Shown here piece after piece: positions 1-7,676 of a stretch of 34,926 nucleotides of DNA. Positions within the stretch are counted from its first letter, which is position 1; every line of letters begins with the position of its first letter. Source of the DNA: Stieleria sedimenti (GTDB taxonomy: Bacteria > Planctomycetota > Planctomycetia > Pirellulales > Pirellulaceae); NCBI RefSeq assembly GCF_025060895.1, contig NZ_JANZKV010000099.1, positions 32,770 through 67,695 on the forward strand. The letters run 5' to 3'. The position numbers and the translations under genes are program-made. The notes under the pieces were generated by a model, which did not search any database, was not told the DNA's origin, and saw only the letters and a program-made list of their open reading frames with translations.

Positions 1-252
1 ACACCAACGGTTGCTGAATCTCGTTTTACTAATGCCCGTGCCATTCGTGCCTGCGTCCTTTTCTGCTCCGACAGGCCACTCGCAGGATGGGCCGATATTT
101 CCCGGCCGGAGGGACACTTGGGGGGCACCGTTTCGCCTCTGGCCAAACCTGGCGGCATGACGATAATGTGGACTCAAAGGAGCGGCCCTGTCGGCCGATC
201 CGCTAGTTCGTTCCCCGTCTTGCCTGTAGACTCCCCGCCATCGGAACTCCCC

Positions 253-864
253 ATGCTACGAACCCTAACCGCATTGGCTCTCGCAGCCACCTTCCTGACC
301 ATGACCAACGAAGCATCCGCTAAATCCGCCTCCGAAGCAGAAGTCACCCACAAAGTCTATTTCGACATTGAGATCAACGGCGAGCCCGCCGGCCGGATCG
401 TGATGGGCCTGTTCGGCGAAGACGTCCCGAAAACCGCCGAAAACTTCCGCGCCCTCTGCACCGGCGAAAAAGGTGTCGGAAAGATGGGCAAACCCTTGCA
501 TTATAAAGGCAGCAAGTTTCACCGCGTGATCACCGAGTTCATGTTGCAAGGCGGTGACTTCACGGCGGGAAACGGAACCGGTGGTGAGAGCATTTACGGT
601 GAAAAGTTTGCCGACGAGAAATTCGCCTTCCCGCACGACGAAGTCGGATTGCTGAGCATGGCCAACGCCGGCCCGAACACCAACGGCTCGCAATTCTTCA
701 TCACCACCGTCAAGACGCCGTGGTTGGACGGCAAGCACGTCATCTTCGGCCGCGTGATTGAAGGGATGGATGTCGTCAAGCGAATCGAGTCGCTCGGATC
801 GCGAAGCGGCGCGACCCGACTGCCGATCGTCATCGCCGACAGCGGTGAACTGAAGGCGGAGTAA
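253..864 (+). CDS. Secreted eukaryotic-type cyclophilin (peptidyl-prolyl cis-trans isomerase)
   Basis: This 203-residue protein should catalyse cis-trans isomerisation of Xaa-Pro bonds outside the cytoplasm. A typical Sec signal peptide (hydrophobic core in residues 5-15, likely cleavage after ASA at 23) precedes a complete cyclophilin domain at about residues 34-200. Active-site residues known from human CypA are all visible at a constant offset: R91 in FHRV, F96, M97, Q99 in QGGDF, W157 and H162 in PWLDGKH. The start at 253 was chosen because it gives the signal peptide directly; an in-frame ATG-like start at 118 would add 45 low-complexity residues. The domain carries the seven-residue loop KMGKPLH (77-83), a hallmark of plant divergent-loop cyclophilins. 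One cysteine of the plant redox pair is present (C69); the other is serine (S197). It is a single gene, and the next gene lies on the opposite strand. Confidence 0.93.
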   Translation: MLRTLTALALAATFLTMTNEASAKSASEAEVTHKVYFDIEINGEPAGRIVMGLFGEDVPKTAENFRALCTGEKGVGKMGKPLHYKGSKFHRVITEFMLQGGDFTAGNGTGGESIYGEKFADEKFAFPHDEVGLLSMANAGPNTNGSQFFITTVKTPWLDGKHVIFGRVIEGMDVVKRIESLGSRSGATRLPIVIADSGELKAE

Positions 865-1032
865 CCGTCGCCCGATCGATCGATGTCACGCGTTGCCCCG
901 GTAGGGCGTCGTGACTCGTTCACAGGCTTCACCTGGGGACAAGGCAAAGTGGGGTAAGCATCCTGCTTGCCACCCCGGCCGGCTTCGCCGGCGCGATCTG
1001 GAGGCGGAGCCTGGGGACAAGCGAAATATGTG

Positions 1033-1085
1033 GGGATAGGCTTCCAGCCTGTCATGCTGAAAACGACAGGCTGGAAGCCTATCCC
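1033..1085. repeat. Perfect 21-base inverted repeat downstream of the cyclophilin gene
   Basis: Arms at 1033-1053 and 1065-1085 are exact reverse complements (core GGCTTCCAGCCTGTC), with an 11-base loop. It lies between the converging cyclophilin gene and the large cytochrome gene, so it could end transcripts from both sides, although no U-tract follows. Just upstream, 932-955 and 1010-1035 share an imperfect direct repeat starting CCTGGGGACAAG. A degraded relative (GGCTGGAAGC) occurs at about 23360-23375, so this looks like a dispersed palindromic repeat rather than a gene-specific site. Confidence 0.75.
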
Positions 1086-1121
1086 ACACTCAATTCCCGT
1101 CACTTATTGTTCCAAAGTTAC

Positions 1122-4100
1122 TCACCGCCCCCAGCGTTTGTCGTTGGGATTGCCGGCGGTCATCAAGTAAGTCAGCAAGTCGCGAACTTCCCCGGCCGAC
1201 AGCCGGTCCAACAAATTCTCCGGCATCTGAGAGACCTTGGAAGCTTCGATCAGCTCCACACTGTCGGCGTCGATGTCCACCGCTTTCGCGTTTTCGTCGA
1301 TCGGATAGACGGTCAAGTCTCCGTCTTCTTTCTCGACCACCAACCCGATCAGCACTTGGCCGTCGTCGGTCAGCACGCGGGAGGATCCATATTGGTCCGA
1401 GATGTCTTTGCTGGGATGGACAATGGCTTCGACCAAATAACGTTCGTCGAATTTGTTGGGGATGCTGGTCAAATCTGGCCCGATCGCACCACCCAGTCCT
1501 GCCAAGCGATGACACGCGGCACACTTGGCGCTGAAGAACAACGACCGTCCCCGCTCAAAGTTTTTGGGGCCACGGTTGGCGGCCAACGCCGCATCGACGG
1601 TCCACTTCTGGCCAGGACCTTGGGGCTCGATGATCGGAAAATCGGGCTGCGGGTTAAAGTCTTCGCCGGTGATTTCCTGTAGCGCCACGCGTTGCTCGGA
1701 CGAACAATTAGCCAGAGCTTCATCGCGGATGCGAGTCAGGTAGCCGGCATAGCTCGCTCCGCCGGATGCCTTGGCGGCTTGATTGAGAAACGCAAAGTAG
1801 CTGCGTCGCTGGTCGAGGGTCCAACCCTTTCTCAAATTCCGTAACATGAACGCGTACAAGATCTCACGCGACGGCGGCATCGACTGGATCATGTTGTCGA
1901 TCGCCCGCCCGTAGCCCTTGTTACGACTGGCAAGCTCGGACCACTGCGGAGGCTCCGTCGGCCCGCGGTTTTCGATCAACGCCATCGTCTTGGCGATCAC
2001 CGACTCACTTCGCAGATAAGTCAACACACGAATCAGTTCGGTGTTCACGTCGTCGTCGTCGCTGGGCAACAGCGGATCGAGCTTGGCGATGACTTGTTGG
2101 GATTCCAGGTCGGTCGGTTTGCCGAGCCGCTCAAAGACCAACGCATAGGCACGGAGCATGCCCAGCATTTGCGGCGTGTTGAGCGAGTCGAGCGGCAACT
2201 GCAGCAAGCCGGCCAGGGCACCGGCGCGATGGTGGTCGTTGCCCATCCGTGCCAGCGCGACCGTCGCCGTGATGTGTGCTTGGGGATCCGATTCGAGGAC
2301 CGCGCGCTCGGCCCAAGTTTCCAGGGGCTGACTTTCGACCGCGATTCGGGCGGCATGACGAAGGAAACGATCGTCGCTGGAAAGCAACGGCCAAGCGGCC
2401 TGGATCGCATCGGGTGACACGATGCCATGATACGTTTCCAGCGATCGACGCTGTTGCCGCGCGGCCTCCGCTGCGGGATCGGTCGCGGTCGGTTCTGCCC
2501 GAGACGCGTCACCGACATAGCGGACGCGATACAGTCCCGATTGCGTGCCCCGTCCGCCGACGGCGAAGTAGAGCGCGCCGTCATGACCGATCACGGCGTC
2601 GGTCAACGGCAGCGGTGAACCGTAAAGAAACGGCTCGGCCTCGCCACGGTATCCGGCTCCGTCGGGCTTGAAGTGAATCGCATACATCGTGCCGAAGGTC
2701 CAATCACACGCGAACAGGGCGTCGCGATAGCGTGTCGGAAAATCGGCTTCCAATCCCGAGACCATGCCGGTCGGTGATCCCGGTCCGATTTCAACCACCG
2801 GCGGCAGTGAATCTTCGTAGTAGGTCGGCCACTTTCCCGACCCGCTTCGCCAACCGTAATCCGCGCCGCTGGCCGCCAAACAAATTCGCGTCGGCCGATA
2901 CCACGGCAAACCGAGATCCCACTCCATGTCGGCGTCATAAGCGAACAGATCACCGTGACGGTTCAGTGCGATGTCATACTGATTTCGAAATCCGATCGTG
3001 CGAACGACTTGTTGCTTCGACGCGACGTCTAATTCCGTGACCCAGCCGCCGGGCGCCAAGCGACCGCGGGCGTGGCCGTTGGCATCCCACATTCGCGGCA
3101 ACAGATGGCCTTCGTACCAGGTCGGCACGCGACTGCGACTGTGACTGGCCAAGGGTGCCGCGTTGCCTCCGTCCAAATAAAGTCCCTTTCCGTCGGGCAT
3201 CGGTAACACGGCATGATTGCCATGCTCGCCGCCGCCGGTGGTTCCCGGATAGGTTTCCGCCACGTCCAAGACGTCGTCACCGTCGGAATCACTCAGCCGC
3301 ATCAGGTTCCCACCGTTGCGATGGAACCACAGACTTTCGAACGCCCAGTGCAAGCCCTGCGCCCCAGAGACACCGGCCAACGGCCCCTCGGAAACCTTTT
3401 CGACCGATGGTGACTCTCCCGGTCGCAGCGTCACCCGGTACAGCCCGGCGCCGGCTTGGTCACAGGCATACAAACGACCTTGGGGATCGGTCGCCAGCGA
3501 CACCCAACTGCCTTGTTCCTTCGGCACCTCATAAACCTGTTCGACGACAAACCCCGCCGGCGCATAGATCTGTTGGGGACGAAGGGTCGCCCGGCCGCCG
3601 GCATCCGCACCCTCGGACGTCGGAATCCCCCAAGGCCCCGCACCGATCGCGGCGATGGTTTTGACACCCGCCCAAGTCGAATCGTCGAATCCAACGGCAT
3701 TCCAATCGCCGGCTTGCGTTTCGGAACGCTTCCACGTCTGGTCGGTCACGATGGAGGTGGATTTGCCGTCGGAATCGTCCAGCGACAACTTGGCGACCAA
3801 CGCCGCCACACCGCCTTCGTTCTGGCCGGCGATCGCGATCACGTTGCGTCCGGGCTGAAGCTGCTTGGCAACATCCTGATCAATCGGCGACTCCCAAGCG
3901 TCGCTCTTGGCGACCTGCTTTCCGTTGAGAAAGACGGTCATGCGGTTGTCGCATGTGGCGTACAAGCGGGCGTTTTTTACCGCCGATGCGACTTGAAACG
4001 ATTTTCGAAACCAGACCTTTTGATTCCCCGCCGGCTTGTCGGCCCAGATCCATTGGGGCATGGGTGATTGCTTGAGCCAGGTTTCGGCGTTCGGTTTGGC

Positions 4101-4868
4101 GGCCGCTTCGTCCGCACCACGCTCGGTCGCTGCGCCGGCGGATGATGTCGAATCAATCGCAGCCTGCAAGACCTGTTGTGCCTCGGAACCCTTGAGCGGA
4201 CGCAGCAACAGATTGCGGAACTCCGCCTTCATCGCCGGACCTTGATGAAGTTGCAGCCCCAACAATCCGGACCGCTGGGCATCCGGGTGATTGTCCGTGA
4301 CATCGACGGTGGTGACGCCATTGACTTGATGAATCATCCGGTTGCCCACGGCGACGATGACCAGTTCATTCCACTGCTCGGTCACGATCCCACGAAGCGG
4401 CGTCAAGGCCGCGGTCACGTCGGACTTGCCGTCCGACGAGACCGTCACCCGCTGACCTCCGGTGGCGATGATCCCACGCCCCGTTTTTTCGCCATACATC
4501 ATGCCCATGTATTCGGGCTTGGGATGCAGGTCGGCCTGGTAGCCACGCAGCGCCAACTGTTTTTCGTCTACCAGCGCACTGCGATATTGGACGCCGGAAT
4601 TATTTCCTTCGAAACGCACCAGGCAGCGAAACTCAAAATCGCTGACCTCGCCGCCCTGCCAAATCAGGAAGGTATTGGTGGGAACCGGGTTTTTTTTCGT
4701 TGATTCCCCGACAATCGCCCCATCACGAGCCGACCAAAAGGCAGCCAATCCCTTCCACTGGGAAAGATCCTCGCCATTGAAAAGGACCTGGTACTTCGGC
4801 CCCTCGCACCATCCGATCGTCGCGGTGCAAGCAAGAAGTCCTAACAGTAATAATCGCAGTCGTCGCAT
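1122..4868 (-). CDS. PVC-type heme-binding multidomain protein (DUF1080, beta-propeller, cytochrome c)
   Basis: This 1248-residue exported protein is typical of planctomycetes and is probably tied to polysaccharide breakdown or electron transfer in the periplasm. An N-terminal signal peptide (residues 1-22) is followed by a DUF1080 / 3-keto-disaccharide hydrolase-like domain (about 26-222, LFNGEDLSQWKG). Next come a galactose-binding-like beta-sandwich (about 272-410, with FRKSF and VFLNGK), a PVC-type membrane-bound-dehydrogenase-like beta-propeller (about 430-790, starting APAGFVVEQVYEVP), an alpha-helical HEAT-like stretch (about 800-1080), and a C-terminal cytochrome c module. The heme site CAACH is at residues 1116-1120; M in SQMPENLL is a possible distal ligand. 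It is transcribed divergently from the ECF sigma gene. The substrate is unknown. Confidence 0.93.
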   Translation of the reverse strand: MRRLRLLLLGLLACTATIGWCEGPKYQVLFNGEDLSQWKGLAAFWSARDGAIVGESTKKNPVPTNTFLIWQGGEVSDFEFRCLVRFEGNNSGVQYRSALVDEKQLALRGYQADLHPKPEYMGMMYGEKTGRGIIATGGQRVTVSSDGKSDVTAALTPLRGIVTEQWNELVIVAVGNRMIHQVNGVTTVDVTDNHPDAQRSGLLGLQLHQGPAMKAEFRNLLLRPLKGSEAQQVLQAAIDSTSSAGAATERGADEAAAKPNAETWLKQSPMPQWIWADKPAGNQKVWFRKSFQVASAVKNARLYATCDNRMTVFLNGKQVAKSDAWESPIDQDVAKQLQPGRNVIAIAGQNEGGVAALVAKLSLDDSDGKSTSIVTDQTWKRSETQAGDWNAVGFDDSTWAGVKTIAAIGAGPWGIPTSEGADAGGRATLRPQQIYAPAGFVVEQVYEVPKEQGSWVSLATDPQGRLYACDQAGAGLYRVTLRPGESPSVEKVSEGPLAGVSGAQGLHWAFESLWFHRNGGNLMRLSDSDGDDVLDVAETYPGTTGGGEHGNHAVLPMPDGKGLYLDGGNAAPLASHSRSRVPTWYEGHLLPRMWDANGHARGRLAPGGWVTELDVASKQQVVRTIGFRNQYDIALNRHGDLFAYDADMEWDLGLPWYRPTRICLAASGADYGWRSGSGKWPTYYEDSLPPVVEIGPGSPTGMVSGLEADFPTRYRDALFACDWTFGTMYAIHFKPDGAGYRGEAEPFLYGSPLPLTDAVIGHDGALYFAVGGRGTQSGLYRVRYVGDASRAEPTATDPAAEAARQQRRSLETYHGIVSPDAIQAAWPLLSSDDRFLRHAARIAVESQPLETWAERAVLESDPQAHITATVALARMGNDHHRAGALAGLLQLPLDSLNTPQMLGMLRAYALVFERLGKPTDLESQQVIAKLDPLLPSDDDDVNTELIRVLTYLRSESVIAKTMALIENRGPTEPPQWSELASRNKGYGRAIDNMIQSMPPSREILYAFMLRNLRKGWTLDQRRSYFAFLNQAAKASGGASYAGYLTRIRDEALANCSSEQRVALQEITGEDFNPQPDFPIIEPQGPGQKWTVDAALAANRGPKNFERGRSLFFSAKCAACHRLAGLGGAIGPDLTSIPNKFDERYLVEAIVHPSKDISDQYGSSRVLTDDGQVLIGLVVEKEDGDLTVYPIDENAKAVDIDADSVELIEASKVSQMPENLLDRLSAGEVRDLLTYLMTAGNPNDKRWGR

Positions 4869-5280
4869 CGAATTTCGTTTCCGCTATTCGGAAAAAAGCA
4901 GTGGCCGGTGTTCGTCCTCGACGATATCCGTCGCCATAGATCTTAGCTGGTTCGTTTCAGAAAGGGTGGCGGCGAACACCAAATCAATCGCCCGGACGCC
5001 GGCGCGAACCGGCTGATGCCGACGATTTCCAGGAGGGTAAATCCCGAAAACGGCACGAAAAAACCCGTGACATTGGGGGGATGCCAGCACCGTAATACTT
5101 TCGCGATCGGACGCAATGTCGGCATCGCCGACCGTCCTTGCCGTTGGAGAAGCGGCCCAGTTCGGCCGCTTTGCCGATTTGCCGCACTATTTTCCTGGGC
5201 GTGAGTGTAAGTGACGGACTCGATGCCGTTTAGACGATTTAGCAACTCTCGTGTTTTCGCCTACCTCGTCGACCGATGCT
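4869..5280. other. Divergent intergenic region between cytochrome and sigma-factor genes
   Basis: About 410 bases separate two divergent starts and must hold the promoters of both genes. I see no convincing open reading frame, no strong palindrome and no clear consensus promoter. A GTG codon at 5251 is in frame with the sigma-factor gene and could be an alternative start that would add ten residues. Confidence 0.5.
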
Positions 5281-5952
5281 ATGATCGCCCCCAGCCACTT
5301 TCACCATCCGGATGATATCGATGCCCAATTGATGTTAAGGATTAAAAACGGCGAGAGCGATGTTTTTGACCGGTTGGTGCGACGCAATCGTGCGACGGTG
5401 CTGCGTTTCATCCGGCATTTCCAGGCCCCCAGCGTGGTCGACCCGGAGGACCTGACCCAACAGGTATTTCTGCGGGTTTACAAATCGCGGCACACCTACC
5501 AAGCGACGGCCAAGTTTTCCAGCTGGCTGTACACGATCACCCGCAACGTCGTCTCCAACACCAATCGGCAACTGGCCAGGCGTCGTGAAGTCTCCATCCA
5601 AGGAGTGTCCGACGCCAAGATCGAGTTTCAGACCCCATTTGAGATATCGGTCAACTCGGATCCGGCCCACAATCTGGTCCGCAGCGAATGCCGACTGGCG
5701 GTGCAACGCGCCATGACTCGACTGGGACAGCGGCAGCAACAGGCCCTCCGCCTGGTCCATTTTCATGGCTACAGTTATCTGGCCGCGGCGAAGGAATTGA
5801 TGCTGTCAGAGATGGCCCTCAAATCCCTGGTTCAGCGCGCCCGATCCGGGTTGAAAAAATCGCTGCAGCAGGAACATGGCGAAGACATTGACGATATGCT
5901 GAGAGCTTGCGCCCCCTGCCACCAAACGTCATTCGCGATCAAACGGTCGTGA
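5281..5952 (+). CDS. ECF-family RNA polymerase sigma factor
   Basis: This 223-residue protein is an extracytoplasmic-function sigma factor that would redirect RNA polymerase to a specific promoter set. Sigma region 2 is at about residues 22-90 (FDRLVRRNRATVLRFIRHF, then DPEDLTQQVFLRVY and the WLYTITRN promoter-melting helix). Sigma region 4 is at about 145-205, with the helix-turn-helix RLGQRQQQALRLVHFHGYS followed by MALKSLVQRAR. No anti-sigma factor gene is adjacent. The next gene downstream, 121 bases away on the same strand, encodes a secreted PQQ-type propeller, which may be a target or co-transcribed partner. The ATG at 5281 is chosen over GTG at 5251; neither has a clear ribosome binding site. 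Confidence 0.9.
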   Translation: MIAPSHFHHPDDIDAQLMLRIKNGESDVFDRLVRRNRATVLRFIRHFQAPSVVDPEDLTQQVFLRVYKSRHTYQATAKFSSWLYTITRNVVSNTNRQLARRREVSIQGVSDAKIEFQTPFEISVNSDPAHNLVRSECRLAVQRAMTRLGQRQQQALRLVHFHGYSYLAAAKELMLSEMALKSLVQRARSGLKKSLQQEHGEDIDDMLRACAPCHQTSFAIKRS

Positions 5953-6073
5953 ATCGATCCGCCAGATGTCCCTGCCCGATCCGCGGTGATGTCAACCTGA
6001 TGTGACGGACCAGACGGTATGCGGTCAATGCAGGGGGCAATCCGTTCAGATCCCTTTTTCTGAAAAGAACACC

Positions 6074-7348
6074 ATGAACATGATGCGTCCTCTGATTTGC
6101 ACTGCGATCCTCGCCGGCCTGTCGCTTCCGTCTGCTTCCCAGGGTGAAGACAGCTGGCCGACTTTTCGTGGGGCCGACCGATCCGGGGTTTCCAGTGACA
6201 CCGGTCTGTTGGACCACTGGCCCAGCGACGGCCCCGAATTGATTTGGACGGCCGAAGGTGCCGGACGTGGCTACGCCAGCGTCGCGATCTCGGGAGGCAA
6301 GCTGTTCACACTCGGTGACGGACTTTCCATCGCCGATGACGAAGACGAATACCTGATCTGCTTTGATCAAAAAACCGGCCAACCCCTGTGGCACAGTGCG
6401 ACAGGCGCCCCGTGGACCAGCGGACAAGAATCCTGGCAAAGCTCTCGCAGCACGCCGACCGTCGATGGCGATCGCGTCTATGTCCTCACCGCGTACGGTG
6501 AATTGATCTGCTTCAGCACGACGGGACACGAACGATGGAGACGCCATCTGAAAGACGATCTCGGCGGCAAAAAGGCTGACGGCTGGGGCTACAGCGAATC
6601 CGTTTTGATCGACGGAGCGAAATTAATCTGCACCCCCGGCGGTCCGGAATGCACGATGGCCGCTCTCGATAAGATCACCGGTGAAATCCTGTGGACCTGC
6701 GTCCGCAAAGAGGACCGTGGTGCCGGACATGCATCGGTCGTCCTGTCAAAGATCGGCGACACGAACGTGTATGTCCAAACGACCGGCAGCGGCCCCATGG
6801 GCGTTCGCGCCGATGACGGAAAGCTGTTGTGGTCCTACGAGATCAAACGCACCACCGCCGTGATCCCCACGCCGATCGTCAAAGACGACCTGGTGTCCTT
6901 TTCCGCCGGCTATGGCACCGGCGGCGGCCTGCTCCGCCAAGTCCCCGACGGGGACGGCGTGAGCGTAGACGAGATCTATCCTCCGAATCCCAAACTGGGA
7001 AACAAACACGGCGGGATCGTGCTCGTCGGCGACTACCTGTACGGCGACTCGGAAGACCAGGGCGTCCCGTTCTGTGCCGAATTGATGACCGGCGAGACGC
7101 AATGGAAATCGCGTGGGTCCGGAAAGAAATCGGCCAGCATGACCGCCGCCGACGGCAAGCTTTTCATCCGCTTCAGTGACGGCACCGTCGCGCTCGTCCC
7201 CGCATCACCGGACGAATACGAAGAGCAAGGCAGCTTCAAAATCCCCGGCAGCGGAGAGCGTCCCAGTTGGGCACACCCCGTCGTCGTCGGCGGCAAACTC
7301 TATCTCCGCGAAGGCGACCAGATCTACTGCTACAATGTCAAGAAGTAG
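6074..7348 (+). CDS. Secreted PQQ-like beta-propeller repeat protein
   Basis: This 424-residue exported protein begins with a signal peptide (MNMMRPLICTAILAGLSL, likely cleaved near residues 20-23). The rest consists of WD/PQQ-type blades. Blade signatures of the form A-x-D-x-x-TG-x-x-x-W are visible several times: CFDQKTGQPLW, CFSTTGHERW, ALDKITGEILW, RADDGKLLWSY and ELMTGETQW. The fold is shared with BamB and with PQQ-dependent dehydrogenases, but no dehydrogenase active site is recognisable, so a binding or scaffolding role is more likely. The ATG at 6074 was preferred over an in-frame GTG at 6002 because it starts the signal peptide. It follows the ECF sigma gene in the same direction. 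Confidence 0.88.
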   Translation: MNMMRPLICTAILAGLSLPSASQGEDSWPTFRGADRSGVSSDTGLLDHWPSDGPELIWTAEGAGRGYASVAISGGKLFTLGDGLSIADDEDEYLICFDQKTGQPLWHSATGAPWTSGQESWQSSRSTPTVDGDRVYVLTAYGELICFSTTGHERWRRHLKDDLGGKKADGWGYSESVLIDGAKLICTPGGPECTMAALDKITGEILWTCVRKEDRGAGHASVVLSKIGDTNVYVQTTGSGPMGVRADDGKLLWSYEIKRTTAVIPTPIVKDDLVSFSAGYGTGGGLLRQVPDGDGVSVDEIYPPNPKLGNKHGGIVLVGDYLYGDSEDQGVPFCAELMTGETQWKSRGSGKKSASMTAADGKLFIRFSDGTVALVPASPDEYEEQGSFKIPGSGERPSWAHPVVVGGKLYLREGDQIYCYNVKK

Positions 7349-7676
7349 TCGCCGACTGCGACAACAGTGCCGGTCATTCACGCGGTTCGGTTGATCTGCT
7401 GGAGATGGCCACCTGAACGTTGCCGCTCCGGTCGATGAAACCGGAGCGCCCGCGATGTTGCTTGATGCTTTCCCGCCGGGGCAACGATCGTGCAATGGGA
7501 CCCATTGGACGTATGGGTCCCATCTGTCCTATTGGTCCTATCGATCGCGGGCCCCTTCAGTCCAGAGGTTGGACCAACCGCCAGCTCGAACCGAAGCCGC
7601 TTGGACGCGGAGGTGCCAGCGACCGGAGCGAGTTTCGACCCTTTCACTGCGCACCGGCGGCCGATACCGGTGCAAA
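7349..7676. other. Intergenic region with palindromic GGACC/GGTCC repeat
   Basis: This stretch of about 330 bases between the PQQ-protein and sulfatase genes has no convincing gene. At 7495-7523 a perfect 10-base inverted repeat (ATGGGACCCA / TGGGTCCCAT, 9-base spacer) begins a run of related GGTCC-containing units extending to about 7557. An in-frame leader extending the downstream sulfatase to 7455 would lie over this repeat and is rejected. Confidence 0.6.
7495..7523. repeat. Inverted repeat ATGGGACCCA / TGGGTCCCAT
   Basis: Ten-base arms at 7495-7504 and 7514-7523 are perfect reverse complements with a 9-base spacer. Similar motifs continue rightward (CTATTGGTCCTATCG near 7529-7543). Read in one plus-strand frame, the stretch would encode a short collagen-like Gly-Pro-Ile series, which I take to be coincidence of the repeat. 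Confidence 0.6.

Noticed and set aside
7455-7676. N-terminal extension of the sulfatase
   Set aside because: The added residues run across a palindromic repeat and precede the signal-like segment, so the start at 7677 or 7689 is more sensible.
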